Notes under the pieces: model-generated
The model's database searches: none
Seen by the model: only the letters and a program-made list of their open reading frames with translations
What the model was told of the DNA's origin: nothing
Program-made: the position numbers and the translations under genes
Shown: positions 1-8,896 of the stretch, one piece after another
How the letters are laid out: every line of letters begins with the position of its first letter
Numbering within the stretch: the stretch's first letter is position 1
Assembly: GCF_000163295.1 (NCBI RefSeq)
Contig: NZ_GG700527.1
Span: 265,453 to 329,452 of the forward strand
Reading direction: 5' to 3'
Source: Anaerococcus vaginalis ATCC 51170
GTDB taxonomy: Bacteria > Bacillota > Clostridia > Tissierellales > Peptoniphilaceae
Length of the DNA stretch: 64,000 bases

Positions 1-317
1 TTTTAAAGGGCGAACATGATTTTAAAGCCTTTATGCTTAGTGAAAAAAATGATATAATTAATACAATAAGAAAAATTGATGATTGCTACTTTGTTTTGAA
101 TGAAAATAGATTGTATTTATATTTTAAGGCTGAAAGTTTTCTTCACAATCAAGTTAGAATTATGGCTGGCTCTTTGATTGAATTAAGTCGTGGGAAAATT
201 AGCCTTGATGATTTTAAATATTACTTTAATAAAAATAATACAAGAAGAGCAAATCCAACTTTAAAAGCTGGAGGGCTTTATCTTGATAGTATAGACTATA
301 GCAATTTAAAAAGTTAG
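1..317 (+). CDS. truA: tRNA pseudouridine(38-40) synthase TruA, C-terminal part
   Basis: This is the 3' end of a gene that enters from the left edge; the reading frame is open from base 3. The visible part reads GEHDFKAFML, then a strand ending in FLHNQVRIMAGSLIELSRG, and finishes with a Gly-rich AGGLYLDSIDY tail. These are the closing motifs of the TruA family, which isomerises uridines 38-40 in the anticodon arm of several tRNAs. The active-site Asp lies upstream, outside the window. A plausible ATG at base 33 is internal to the conserved region and is not the real start. A DUF4097 protein follows 21 bases later on the same strand. Confidence 0.88.
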   Translation, partial: LKGEHDFKAFMLSEKNDIINTIRKIDDCYFVLNENRLYLYFKAESFLHNQVRIMAGSLIELSRGKISLDDFKYYFNKNNTRRANPTLKAGGLYLDSIDYSNLKS

Positions 318-338
318 TTATTATTATGGGAGAGTTAA

Positions 339-1328
339 ATGAGTAAAAATAAAAAAAATAATAGCTTTAAACTTGATAAAAAGCAAATGGCTATAGGCTT
401 TTTTGCCCTTATTGTTTTGGCTTTAATTTTCTTTTTGTCAAGAAATATAGATTTTGCTAGTAAAGAAGGCAAGTCTTCAAAAGAAATTAATGAAAATTCT
501 TATAATTCATCAAAGATTATGAGAGTTGACCTTGATGAGCTAAAATCAATTGATTTTGATTTGAATACTTGCGATGTAAGAATTCAACAATCTTCTACAA
601 ATCCTTATGTAGAATATACGAACCTCTATAAGGATGATTATTCTTATGAAGTCAAAACTAAATATAAAGATGGTAATTTAAAATTATCTTCTGATATAAA
701 AGGAAAAGAACTTTATATGAAAAACAAAATTCAAATTGTTAGAATTTTTTTGCCAAAAAATAAAAATCTAGAAAGTATCAAGGGTAGAGTTGGTGCTGGA
801 GATATAAAAATAAGTGGGCTTTCATGTAAAGATTTGGATCTTGATTTAAAAAGTGGAAATATTTCTTTTGAAAATTCAAAAATTTCTGGTGCAGTTAAAA
901 ATAAAACTGGCTCTATTATGCTAAAAAAATCTGAAATCAAAAATACTAATTTGACAACAACAAGTGGAAATATTTTGGTTTCCGATTGCAAGCTTATGGC
1001 AAATGAGTCCATGGAAACAGAAAATGGAGATATAAAAATAAAAATTAAAGATCCGATAAATTCTTTTAACATTAATGCAAAGTTAAATGTAGGAAATTTT
1101 GTTTTAGGAGATGTTTCTTATAGAAATATTTTGGATGGATACCAAACTGGAAAAAATAAAAAGAAAATCCTAAATCTTAAAACAAACATAGGAGATATTT
1201 TGTTTAATCAAAATGAAAAAGAACAAATAAATGAAGAAGATTTTATAGATGGGCCAGATGAACAATCTTCAAATGAATCTTCAAATTCAAATGACGACAA
1301 TATAAATAATAAAGAAGAAAATAATTAA
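339..1328 (+). CDS. membrane-anchored DUF4097-type beta-repeat protein
   Basis: The protein has 329 residues. A short Lys-rich N-terminus is followed by one hydrophobic segment (about residues 18-35), then an extracellular domain. From about residue 60 to 280 it is made of short beta repeats of the form xGxIxL/SGNI (for example GDIKISGL, SGNISFEN, TGSIMLKK, SGNILVSD, NGDIKIKI). This is typical of the DUF4097 'putative adhesin' family, which folds as a right-handed beta helix. The last 30 residues are a low-complexity Asn/Ser/Glu tail. A GGGAGAG ribosome-binding site precedes the ATG. The family has no firm biochemical role, so I give none. A hairpin with a T-run overlaps the stop codon. Confidence 0.7.
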   Translation: MSKNKKNNSFKLDKKQMAIGFFALIVLALIFFLSRNIDFASKEGKSSKEINENSYNSSKIMRVDLDELKSIDFDLNTCDVRIQQSSTNPYVEYTNLYKDDYSYEVKTKYKDGNLKLSSDIKGKELYMKNKIQIVRIFLPKNKNLESIKGRVGAGDIKISGLSCKDLDLDLKSGNISFENSKISGAVKNKTGSIMLKKSEIKNTNLTTTSGNILVSDCKLMANESMETENGDIKIKIKDPINSFNINAKLNVGNFVLGDVSYRNILDGYQTGKNKKKILNLKTNIGDILFNQNEKEQINEEDFIDGPDEQSSNESSNSNDDNINNKEENN

Positions 1329-1352
1329 GTTTTAGGCTTAATTATTTTTTTT
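1320..1352 (+). terminator. intrinsic terminator overlapping the DUF4097 stop
   Basis: Perfect 10-bp stem AATAATTAAG (1320-1329) with CTTAATTATT (1337-1346), loop of 7, then a run of T. The stem is entirely AT-rich apart from its closing pair, so termination is probably partial. recQ starts only 16 bases after the T-run and has no obvious promoter of its own. Confidence 0.55.
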
Positions 1353-1368
1353 AGGTAAAAGGTAGGAT

Positions 1369-3156
1369 ATGAATATTTTAAAAAGTTTAAAAAAATATTT
1401 TGGTTTTGATTCTTTTAGAAAAGGGCAAGATGAATTAGTTGAAAATATATTAAAAGGAAATGATGTCTTGGGAGTTTTGCCGACAGGCGGTGGCAAATCA
1501 ATCTGCTATCAACTTCCAGCTCTAATGCTTGATGGAATTTGCCTTGTGATTTCTCCTTTAATTTCTTTAATGAAAGATCAAGTTGATTCTTTAAAAGAAA
1601 ATGGAATTAAGGCAGAATTTATAAATTCAAGCCAAGATATTAAAACTTATACACAAACTTTAAGAAAAATAAAAAGAAATGAAATAAAAATTTTATATAT
1701 TTCCCCAGAAAGATTAGAAAATGAATTTTTCATCGATTTTATTGAAGATTTAAATATTTCTTTTATAGCAGTTGATGAGGCACATTGTATTTCTCAGTGG
1801 GGACATGATTTTAGACCATCATATAAATTAATTCCCCAAATTTATGATTTGTTTGATAAAAAAATACAAATAGCAGCCTTCACTGCAACAGCTACAAAAT
1901 CAGTTAGAGAAGATATAATAAATAATTTAAAATTATCTAATCCTTTTGTAAAAGTTACAGGATTTGATAGGGAAAATCTTTTGTTTGAAGTAAGAAAGCC
2001 AAAAGATAAATTGGCATTTCTTTCGAATTATTTATCAGATAAAAAAGATTTATCGGGAATTATTTATGCCTCAACTAGAAAAAGAGTGGAAACTTGCTAT
2101 AAATATTTGAAAAAATTATCCTATAATGTAACTTTGTACCATGCAGGACTAAGCGATAAGGAAAAAAAGAAAAATCAAGAAGATTTTATTTATGATAGAA
2201 AAAATATAATTGTTGCAACAAATGCTTTTGGAATGGGAATTGATAAATCTGATGTAAGATATGTAATTCACATGAATATGCCAAAGGATATGGAATCTTA
2301 TTACCAAGAAGCGGGCAGGGCAGGAAGAGATGGCGAAAAATCTGATGCAATTTTACTTTATTCAACTCAAGATATAGTTATAAATAAATATTTAATTTCC
2401 CAATCTCCAAACAGAGCATATCAATTGGTAAAATTACAAAAACTTCAAACAATAATAAATTATGTAAATACAAATAAGTGTTTGAGGGCATTTATTTTGG
2501 AATATTTTGGTCAAGATGCAAAAGAAAAATGTAATAATTGTTCGAATTGCCTAGATGATTATGAAAAAATTGACGTAAGCCTTGATAGTCAAAAAATTTT
2601 ATCTTGTATTTATAGATTAGGACAAAGATATGGGATTTCTACAATCGTCGATTGTTTGAAAGGTTCAAATAACAAAAATTCCAAAGAAAAAAATTTAAAA
2701 AATATATCAACTTTTGCTTTGATGAAAGAAAAAAATACAAAATATATAAAAGATCTGATAGGAGTTTTGATTGCAGATGGTTATATAAAAGTTTCTGGTT
2801 TTAAATATCCAATCTTAAAATTAAATGAAAAATCAAAAGAAGTTTTATTTTCTAAAAAGAAAGTTTATATTAGGGATTTGAAAGAAGAAAATAAAAAAGA
2901 AAAAATTGATAAATTTAATGGAAATTTTGATTATGATATAGATTTATTTAATAATTTGAAAAAATTAAGGCTAGAAATTTCTAAAAAAAGAAATATTCCG
3001 CCTTTTATAGTTTTCTCTGACGCATCTTTAATAGATATGGCAAGATTAAAACCAAAAAATGAAAGAGATTTTTTGAAAATAAAAGGAGTAGGCGAAAAAA
3101 AATTAAGCCAATATGGGGACTTGTTTATTGGAAAAATTATAGAATTTGACAATTAA
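1369..3156 (+). CDS. recQ: ATP-dependent DNA helicase RecQ
   Basis: The protein has 595 residues, the usual bacterial RecQ length, and unwinds DNA 3'-5' in recombination and replication-fork repair. Domains in order: a superfamily 2 helicase core with Walker A PTGGGKS (about residues 38-44), the DEAH box VDEAHCISQWGHDFRPS (about 135-150) and motif VI QEAGRAGRDG; an RQC region with zinc-binding cysteines (C..KCNNCSNC, around 370-395) and a winged helix; and a C-terminal HRDC domain (last 75 residues) ending FLKIKGVGEKKLSQYG. An AAGGTAGG ribosome-binding site precedes the ATG. All core motifs are intact. Confidence 0.96.
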   Translation: MNILKSLKKYFGFDSFRKGQDELVENILKGNDVLGVLPTGGGKSICYQLPALMLDGICLVISPLISLMKDQVDSLKENGIKAEFINSSQDIKTYTQTLRKIKRNEIKILYISPERLENEFFIDFIEDLNISFIAVDEAHCISQWGHDFRPSYKLIPQIYDLFDKKIQIAAFTATATKSVREDIINNLKLSNPFVKVTGFDRENLLFEVRKPKDKLAFLSNYLSDKKDLSGIIYASTRKRVETCYKYLKKLSYNVTLYHAGLSDKEKKKNQEDFIYDRKNIIVATNAFGMGIDKSDVRYVIHMNMPKDMESYYQEAGRAGRDGEKSDAILLYSTQDIVINKYLISQSPNRAYQLVKLQKLQTIINYVNTNKCLRAFILEYFGQDAKEKCNNCSNCLDDYEKIDVSLDSQKILSCIYRLGQRYGISTIVDCLKGSNNKNSKEKNLKNISTFALMKEKNTKYIKDLIGVLIADGYIKVSGFKYPILKLNEKSKEVLFSKKKVYIRDLKEENKKEKIDKFNGNFDYDIDLFNNLKKLRLEISKKRNIPPFIVFSDASLIDMARLKPKNERDFLKIKGVGEKKLSQYGDLFIGKIIEFDN

Positions 3157-3164
3157 ATAGAAAA

Positions 3165-3219
3165 TAAAAAAGGATTAGAATACCTATTCAAAACTCTTAG
3201 GTATAAAAATCCTTTTTTA
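3165..3219. terminator. bidirectional terminator between recQ and asnA
   Basis: AAAAAAGGATT (about 3165-3175) pairs with AATCCTTTTTT (about 3208-3218), with an inner stem ATACCTA/TAGGTAT (3180-3186 and 3198-3204). The A-run on one side and T-run on the other serve both convergent genes. Confidence 0.8.
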
Positions 3220-3221
3220 AT

Positions 3222-4235
3222 TTATAATAAAATAACTGAATTTTTCTTTAATTCTTCTCTCATTTCATCTGGCCAATAGGATACTTGAACTTCTCCAATA
3301 TGAGCTTTTTGTAAAAAGAACATACAAAGTCTTGATTGACCAATTCCACCTCCTATTGTTTGTGGAAGTTCATTATTTACAAGTAATTTGTGATACTTAT
3401 AATTTAATCTTTCTTCGCAATCAGAAATTTTTAATTGTTCTTTTAATGTTTTTGCATCAACTCTTATTCCCATTGATGATAGTTCCAATTGGTCATCTAA
3501 AACTGGATTGTAAACTAAAATATCTCCATTTAAATTCCAATCGTCATAATCTGGAGCTCTTAAATCGTGAACTTCTTCATTTGATAAAACTTTTCCAATT
3601 TGCATTAAAAATATTGCCTTATATTTTTTGCAAGCAGCTTTTTCTCTTTCCTTACTGTCTTTACATTCTGGAAATTCATCTATTAATTCTTGGCTTGTCA
3701 TAAATTTTATATTATTTGGCAACAGTTTAACTCTTTTTGGAATTAGATGACAAAGATATTCATCTAGGGCTCTTAGGGTATTAAAAATTGTAAGAACTGT
3801 TGCTTTTAAATAATCTACATTTCTATCACTAGGCTCAATTACTTTTTCCCAATCCCATTGGTCAACGTAAAATGAGTGAGTATTATCTGGCACTTCACAT
3901 CTTCTAATTGCGTTCATGTCTGTGTAAAGTCCTTCATACATTGCAAAATTATATTCTTTTAGAGCGTATCTTTTCCATTTTGCAAGTGAATGAACAATTT
4001 CCATTTTTTCATTATTTGCTTTAGGAAGTGTAAATTTAACAGGCTCTTCAACACCGGATAGGTCATCATTTAAACCAGTAGAATTTTCTACAAATAAAGG
4101 TGCTGAAACTCTTTTTAAATTCAAATTATTTGATAAATTTATTTGGAAAAAATCTTTTATTTCTTTTATTAACATTTGTGTCTTATATAAATTTTTATCG
4201 CTTTGATAATTTTCTGGTATTTTTATTTCTTGCAT
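3222..4235 (-). CDS. asnA: aspartate--ammonia ligase (asparagine synthetase A)
   Basis: The protein has 337 residues, close to the family norm of about 330. AsnA makes asparagine from aspartate, ATP and free ammonia, not glutamine. The N-terminus (VSAPLFVENSTGLNDDLSG), the KRYAL segment, the MNAIRR and DQWDWEKV segments and the C-terminal GGGIGQSRLCMFFL loop are class II synthetase-like motifs characteristic of this family. GGAGAG lies before the ATG on the minus strand. It is transcribed divergently from pstS1. No T-box leader is visible in the 166-base upstream region. It matters for the ammonia theme: it is one of four nitrogen-transfer steps here that do not appear to use glutamine. Confidence 0.96.
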   Translation of the reverse strand: MQEIKIPENYQSDKNLYKTQMLIKEIKDFFQINLSNNLNLKRVSAPLFVENSTGLNDDLSGVEEPVKFTLPKANNEKMEIVHSLAKWKRYALKEYNFAMYEGLYTDMNAIRRCEVPDNTHSFYVDQWDWEKVIEPSDRNVDYLKATVLTIFNTLRALDEYLCHLIPKRVKLLPNNIKFMTSQELIDEFPECKDSKEREKAACKKYKAIFLMQIGKVLSNEEVHDLRAPDYDDWNLNGDILVYNPVLDDQLELSSMGIRVDAKTLKEQLKISDCEERLNYKYHKLLVNNELPQTIGGGIGQSRLCMFFLQKAHIGEVQVSYWPDEMREELKKNSVILL

Positions 4236-4312
4236 ATTCTCTCCTAATTCTTTTTCTATTTTTACTATTAGATTATATAGTTTTTTATATTAATTACAAG
4301 ATTTTAAAATAA

Positions 4313-4329
4313 TTAACATAAATTTTACA
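4313..4329 (+). promoter_or_regulatory. candidate PhoP box upstream of pstS1
   Basis: TTAACA (4313-4318) and TTTACA (4324-4329) are separated by 5 bases, an 11-base period. This matches the B. subtilis-type PhoP box (repeated TTAACA-like hexamers one helical turn apart). A -10-like TATTAT lies at 4361-4366 and the gene starts at 4402. Only two good hexamers are present, so this site is weaker than the one before pstS2. Confidence 0.6.
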
Positions 4330-4401
4330 TTTGCCTAATCATTTCAAAACAAAAAGGATTTATTATTCATAATGAAGTTACAAATATTAAAGGAGAAAAT
4401 A

Positions 4402-5355
4402 ATGAAAATTAAAAATTCAAAAATTATAGTTGCGGCACTTTCCTTATCAATGATTTTATCAGCTTGTGGAAATAAGGATAATTCTAATGATGGATCAAAC
4501 GGATCAAATCCAACTGAAAATGCAAGTACTGCAAGTGAGAAAAAAGAAGGCGAAAATACTAAAGCTAACGAAGAAGATTTTGATATAAGTGTTGTATCAA
4601 GAGAAGATGGTTCGGGAACAAGGGGAGCTTTTATTGAACTTGTTGGTCTTGAAGAAGAAAAAGATGGAGAGAAAAAAGATTTAACAACTGATGAGGCTGT
4701 AGTTCAAAATTCAACAAATGGAGTTATGCAAACTGTATCTCAAGATCCATCTGCAATTGGCTATGTTTCTTTGGGAAGTGTAAATGATAATGTAAAAAAA
4801 GTAAAAGTCGATGGAGCAGAAGCTACAGAAAAAAATATTGAATCTGGAGCTTATACTTTACAAAGACCATTTAATCTTGCTTTCAAAGAAGATAAACTTG
4901 ACGATTTGGCAAAAGACTTCTTAGCATTTGTTTTGAGCAAAGACGCTCAAGAAATAGTTGAAAAAGAAGGATATATAAAAGTTGAAGCAAAAGATTACAA
5001 GGGCAAAAAAATCAAAGGAGATTTAACAATTGCAGGTTCAACATCTGTTACTCCGCTAATGGAAAAACTTGTAGAAAAATATAAAGATGTAAACCCAGAT
5101 GCAAATATAGAAATCCAATCAACAGGATCATCTTCAGGAATCGAATCAACAATTTCTGACGTAAGTCAAATTGCTATGGCATCAAGAGAATTAAAAGATG
5201 ATGAAAAAGATAAACTTCAAGTAGAAGTTTTGGCAAAAGATGGAATTGCAGTAATTGTTAACAAAGAAGATTCTAAAATAAATGATTTAACAAAAGATGA
5301 GTTAAAAGAAATTTTTTCTGGAAAACTTAAAAATACCTCTAATATAAATAAATAA
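4402..5355 (+). CDS. pstS: phosphate-binding lipoprotein PstS, apparently circularly permuted
   Basis: I place the start at 4402, where AGGAGA precedes the ATG, rather than at an earlier in-frame ATG without a ribosome-binding site; this gives 317 residues. There is a lipoprotein signal with lipobox LSAC, then a Ser/Asn/Glu-rich linker. The PstS motifs are present but in reversed order: SREDGSGTRGAF (about residue 66) and AIGYVSLG come first, and TIAGSTSVTPL (about 209), STGSSSGIES and MASREL come after. The protein ends at EIFSGKLKN, exactly where a normal PstS would continue into its second half. All phosphate-ligand loops are present. A hairpin separates it from a second pstS. PhoP-box-like repeats lie upstream. 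Confidence 0.88.
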   Translation: MKIKNSKIIVAALSLSMILSACGNKDNSNDGSNGSNPTENASTASEKKEGENTKANEEDFDISVVSREDGSGTRGAFIELVGLEEEKDGEKKDLTTDEAVVQNSTNGVMQTVSQDPSAIGYVSLGSVNDNVKKVKVDGAEATEKNIESGAYTLQRPFNLAFKEDKLDDLAKDFLAFVLSKDAQEIVEKEGYIKVEAKDYKGKKIKGDLTIAGSTSVTPLMEKLVEKYKDVNPDANIEIQSTGSSSGIESTISDVSQIAMASRELKDDEKDKLQVEVLAKDGIAVIVNKEDSKINDLTKDELKEIFSGKLKNTSNINK

Positions 5356-5362
5356 AAATTTT

Positions 5363-5403
5363 AAATAGGCTCTTAGGTAAAATTCCTATGAGCTTATTTT
5401 TTT
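5363..5403 (+). terminator. terminator between the two pstS genes
   Basis: Stem AAATAGGCTCTTAGG (5363-5377) pairs imperfectly with CCTATGAGCTTATTT, followed by a T-run to 5403. It uncouples pstS1 from the pstS2-pstCAB operon. Confidence 0.7.
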
Positions 5404-5419
5404 GAATTTTTTTATAAAC

Positions 5420-5447
5420 TTTACATAGATTTTACATAAGATTTATC
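5420..5447 (+). promoter_or_regulatory. PhoP box (three hexamers) before the pst operon
   Basis: TTTACA (5420-5425), TTTACA (5431-5436) and TTTATC (5442-5447) lie exactly 11 bases apart, the spacing of Firmicute PhoP boxes. A TATTAT -10 element is at 5471-5476, 23 bases downstream of the last hexamer, and no good -35 is present, as expected for an activator-dependent promoter. The PhoP/PhoR pair encoded at the end of the same operon is the obvious regulator. Confidence 0.75.
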
Positions 5448-5501
5448 AAATCAATACAAGGATTTAATATTATTATGTAAAGAAAATGAGAAGGAGATTG
5501 T

Positions 5502-6362
5502 ATGGCAAAAAAAATATTATGGCTTATTTCTACTTTGCTTTTAATTACATCTTGCACTGGTAAAAAAACCAATGTAAATAAGAGCAAAAATTTTGACCTT
5601 ACTGTTACAAGTAGGGAAGATGGATCGGGAACGAGAAAAAGTTTTATCGAACAAGTTGGTTTGATAAAGGAAGATAAAAATGGAAATTATAAAGATTTGA
5701 CAACAGATAATTCTATGGTTATAAATTCAACAAATGGAGTTTTGAAAGCCGTTGGAGTTGATAAAACTGCAATAGCTTATGTATCTTTAACAGCTTTGGA
5801 TGATTCAGTTAAAGCTATTAAAATTGATGGAGTAAGTCCAAATAAAAATACAATTGAAAGTGGCGAATATAAGTTGCAAAGACCATTTGGACTTGCTTAC
5901 AAAAAAGATTCAGCCAAAGACTTATCCAAAGATTTTTTGGAATATGTTAAAAGCAAAAGTGCAAAAAAATTAATTGAAGAAGACGGACTACTTGCTCTTT
6001 CAAATGAAAAGGAATATAAGGCAAAAAATCTTGAGGGAAAATTAACCATAACAGGTTCTTCCTCTCTAAGTTCAATTGTAGAAAAACTTGCTGAAAACTA
6101 TGAAAAATTAAATAAAAATGTTGAAGTTGAAGTTTTATCTAATGAATCTTTGACAGGTTTAAAAAATGTAAAGGACAATGTTGTAGATATAGCCATGATT
6201 TCAAATAAATTACAAGATGATAGTCTTTCATCAGAAATTTTTGCAATTGATGGAATAGCAATAATTGTAAATAAAGATAATACTCAAATTAATGATTTGA
6301 CAATGGAACAATTGAGAGATATTTATAGGGGAGAGATAAAAAATACAGGAGAGTTAAAATAA
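5502..6362 (+). CDS. second permuted PstS-like lipoprotein with altered ligand loop
   Basis: The protein has 286 residues with a lipobox ITSC after a short hydrophobic signal; AAGGAG precedes the ATG. It is a diverged paralogue of the preceding PstS and shows the same swapped order: TSREDGSGTRKSF and AIAYVSL first, ITGSSSLSSIV and DIAMISNKL after, ending at DIYRGEIKN. The loop that reads STGSSSG in PstS1 reads LSNESLTG here, so a key phosphate-contacting loop is not conserved. It may bind phosphate differently, bind another oxyanion, or act as an accessory or sensing protein. It is the first gene of the pst operon and its stop codon abuts the pstC start. Confidence 0.8.
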   Translation: MAKKILWLISTLLLITSCTGKKTNVNKSKNFDLTVTSREDGSGTRKSFIEQVGLIKEDKNGNYKDLTTDNSMVINSTNGVLKAVGVDKTAIAYVSLTALDDSVKAIKIDGVSPNKNTIESGEYKLQRPFGLAYKKDSAKDLSKDFLEYVKSKSAKKLIEEDGLLALSNEKEYKAKNLEGKLTITGSSSLSSIVEKLAENYEKLNKNVEVEVLSNESLTGLKNVKDNVVDIAMISNKLQDDSLSSEIFAIDGIAIIVNKDNTQINDLTMEQLRDIYRGEIKNTGELK

Positions 6363-7223
6363 ATGAAATCATTTAAGGAAAAATTTGGAGAAATTGTATT
6401 TTTAATTTCTGCAATTATGTCCATTTTATTAATAATTCTTATTACTTTTTTTATTTTTAGATCAGGGATAGATTTTATTAATAAATATGGACTTATAAAA
6501 TTTATTACAGGAAATAAATGGGCGCCAACCGCAAAACCAGCATTTTTTGGAATAGGGCCAATGATTGTCGGTTCAATTATTGTAACAGTTTTATCAGCAA
6601 TAATTGCAATTCCATTTGGACTTGCTGTATCAATTTTTATGGCTTATTATTCAAAAAAATCTTACAATTTTTTGAACGGACTTATTAATTTGATGGCAGC
6701 AATTCCTTCAATTATTTATGGATTTTTTGCTATGATGGTTTTGGTTCCATTTATTTCAAAAACTTTTAAAACTGGTGGAATGAATATGCTAACCGCATCA
6801 ATTTTATTAGCAATTATGATACTTCCAACCATGGTAAATATTTCAAAAAATTCCTTAGAGCAAGTTCCAGAAGTTTTTTATACAGGCTCTCTTGCTCTGG
6901 GCGCTACAAAGGAAGAAACAATTAGAAAAGTTATGGTGCCTTATGCAAAAAGCGGAATTTATTCTTCAATAATTCTAGCTATTGGCAGGTCAATTGGAGA
7001 AACAATGGCAGTGTATTTGGTAATTGGAAACCAACCAAGAATGCCTGGTAGTCTTTTTGATGGAGTGAGAACTCTTACAACAAATATAGTTTTGGAAATG
7101 GGCTATGCATCTGGTCTTCACAGAGAGTCCCTCATTGCCACAGGCATGGTTTTATTTGTATTTATTCTTTTGATAAATATAATATTTAATTTTATAAGAA
7201 ATAAAGATCAATCAAGAATGTAG
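6363..7223 (+). CDS. pstC: phosphate ABC transporter permease PstC
   Basis: The protein has 286 residues with about six membrane segments. It forms the membrane channel of the Pst importer with PstA. The coupling (EAA) loop reads [20 protein letters not shown] (about residues 176-195), followed by the typical GRSIGETMAVYLVIGN. The ATG directly follows the stop of pstS2, so the genes are translationally coupled. Length and motifs are normal for the family. Confidence 0.95.
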   Translation: MKSFKEKFGEIVFLISAIMSILLIILITFFIFRSGIDFINKYGLIKFITGNKWAPTAKPAFFGIGPMIVGSIIVTVLSAIIAIPFGLAVSIFMAYYSKKSYNFLNGLINLMAAIPSIIYGFFAMMVLVPFISKTFKTGGMNMLTASILLAIMILPTMVNISKNSLEQVPEVFYTGSLALGATKEETIRKVMVPYAKSGIYSSIILAIGRSIGETMAVYLVIGNQPRMPGSLFDGVRTLTTNIVLEMGYASGLHRESLIATGMVLFVFILLINIIFNFIRNKDQSRM

Positions 7224-7232
7224 AGGTAGAAG

Positions 7233-8033
7233 ATGAAAAAATCTTTTAAAATAATAATTTATGTCTTATCACTTTTGGGATTTGCTGCAGGTGGAATTGT
7301 TATTGCATATATTTTATTAAATGGAATTCCAAATATTTCACCATCACTTTTTGAATTTAAATATTCATCCCAAAATGTTTCTATAATTCCAGCTCTTGTT
7401 ACAACATTTTTATCAATTTTGATAAGTCTACTTGTAACTTTGCCAATAGGAATTTTTACTGCAATTTATTTGTCCCAATATGCAAAAAATAAATTTATAA
7501 TTAAATCTGTAAGATTTGCTACAGAAATTCTTTCATCAATTCCATCAATCGTTTATGGTTTGTTTGGATATTTATTTTTTGTTGATGCTCTTCATTTGGG
7601 ATATTCCTTAATCGCTGGTTGCTTGACAGTTTCAATTATGATTCTTCCAACTATAATTAGAACAACAGAAGAGGCGATTTTAAATGTAAACCCTCTCCAA
7701 GCTCATGCATCACTTGCTCTTGGTGCTACAAAAATTCAAACAATTTTTAAAATAATAATTCCAGAAGCAATAAATGGAATTTTGGGAGGAATATTTTTAT
7801 CAACAGGAAGAATAGTAGGAGAATCAGCTGCCCTAATTTATACAATGGGAACTGTAGCAAAAACACCTTCATCAATTTTTGATTCTGCAAGAACTATGGC
7901 AGTTCACATGTATGTTTTGTCGACTGAAGGTTTTCATGTAAAAGAGGCTTATGCAACAGCAGTATTACTTTTGGTTTTTGTAATACTATTAAATTTTGTA
8001 TCAGCAAAAATTTCTAAGGCTATAGTAAAATAA
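7233..8033 (+). CDS. pstA: phosphate ABC transporter permease PstA
   Basis: The protein has 266 residues with about six membrane segments. It is the second channel subunit of the phosphate importer. Motifs include [16 protein letters not shown] and the coupling loop [20 protein letters not shown], then the [15 protein letters not shown] segment shared with PstA proteins. An AGAGGTAG ribosome-binding site precedes the ATG. It lies nine bases after pstC and ten before pstB. Confidence 0.95.
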   Translation: MKKSFKIIIYVLSLLGFAAGGIVIAYILLNGIPNISPSLFEFKYSSQNVSIIPALVTTFLSILISLLVTLPIGIFTAIYLSQYAKNKFIIKSVRFATEILSSIPSIVYGLFGYLFFVDALHLGYSLIAGCLTVSIMILPTIIRTTEEAILNVNPLQAHASLALGATKIQTIFKIIIPEAINGILGGIFLSTGRIVGESAALIYTMGTVAKTPSSIFDSARTMAVHMYVLSTEGFHVKEAYATAVLLLVFVILLNFVSAKISKAIVK

Positions 8034-8043
8034 GGAGAGAATA

Positions 8044-8895
8044 ATGGAAAAAACAAAAGATAAAAATAAATATTTATCTAATGATAAAAAAAGAATAGAA
8101 ACATTTTTTGGAAATAAAGAATCAGAAAATTTAGCTAATAAAAAAACTATAATAAATGTAGAAGATTTAGACTTATATTATGGAGATTTTCAGGCTTTAA
8201 AAAAAATAAATATGGAAATTAAAGAAAATGAAATTACTGCTTTTATAGGACCAAGTGGTTGTGGTAAATCTACAACTTTAAAATGTTTCAATAGGATGAA
8301 CGATTTGATTGATGATTGTAAAATAAAAGGGCTAATAGAAATTGATGGAAAGGATATTAATAAAAAAAATGTTGATGTTGTTAGTTTAAGAAGAAATGTA
8401 GGCATGGTTTTTCAAACACCCAATCCTTTTTCAAAATCTGTTTATGATAATATAACCTACGGTCCAAAAATTGATGGAATTAAAGATAAAGATGAGCTTG
8501 ATGCGATTGTAGAAAAATCTTTGAAAGCTGCAAGCGTATGGGATGAAGTAAAAGATAAATTAGACAGAAATGCTCTATCATTTTCTGGTGGACAACAACA
8601 AAGAATTTGCATAGCAAGAGCTCTTTCTGTAAATCCAGAAATAATTTTGATGGACGAGCCAACAAGCGCCCTTGATCCAATTTCTACTGCATCAATTGAA
8701 GAATTATTAGAAGATTTAAGGGGTAAATATACTATAGTAATAGTTACTCATAATATGCAACAAGCAGCAAGAATTTCTGATAGAACGGCATTTTTCTTGA
8801 CTGGAGAAGTTATTGAAATGGATCAAACAAAAAAAATATTTAATGATCCAAAAGATAAAAGAACTGAAGATTATATAACAGGAAGGTTCGGTTGA
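8044..8895 (+). CDS. pstB: phosphate ABC transporter ATP-binding protein PstB
   Basis: The protein has 283 residues. It is the ATPase that powers phosphate uptake. Walker A is GPSGCGKST, the Q-loop region reads MVFQTPNPF, the signature is [10 protein letters not shown] (slightly shifted spelling of LSGGQ), and Walker B is [13 protein letters not shown]. The C-terminus [14 protein letters not shown] is characteristic of PstB. There is an N-terminal extension of about 35 charged residues before the first beta strand, making it longer than the usual 250 or so. AAGGAGAG precedes the ATG. Confidence 0.96.
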   Translation: MEKTKDKNKYLSNDKKRIETFFGNKESENLANKKTIINVEDLDLYYGDFQALKKINMEIKENEITAFIGPSGCGKSTTLKCFNRMNDLIDDCKIKGLIEIDGKDINKKNVDVVSLRRNVGMVFQTPNPFSKSVYDNITYGPKIDGIKDKDELDAIVEKSLKAASVWDEVKDKLDRNALSFSGGQQQRICIARALSVNPEIILMDEPTSALDPISTASIEELLEDLRGKYTIVIVTHNMQQAARISDRTAFFLTGEVIEMDQTKKIFNDPKDKRTEDYITGRFG

Positions 8896-8896
8896 T

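Noticed and set aside
4236-4372. T-box leader for asnA
   Set aside because: The region lacks a T-box sequence and a terminator/antiterminator pair; only PhoP-like repeats are visible.
4372-4401. Earlier start for pstS1
   Set aside because: The ATG at 4372 lacks a ribosome-binding site, while AGGAGA sits correctly before 4402 and yields a clean lipoprotein signal.
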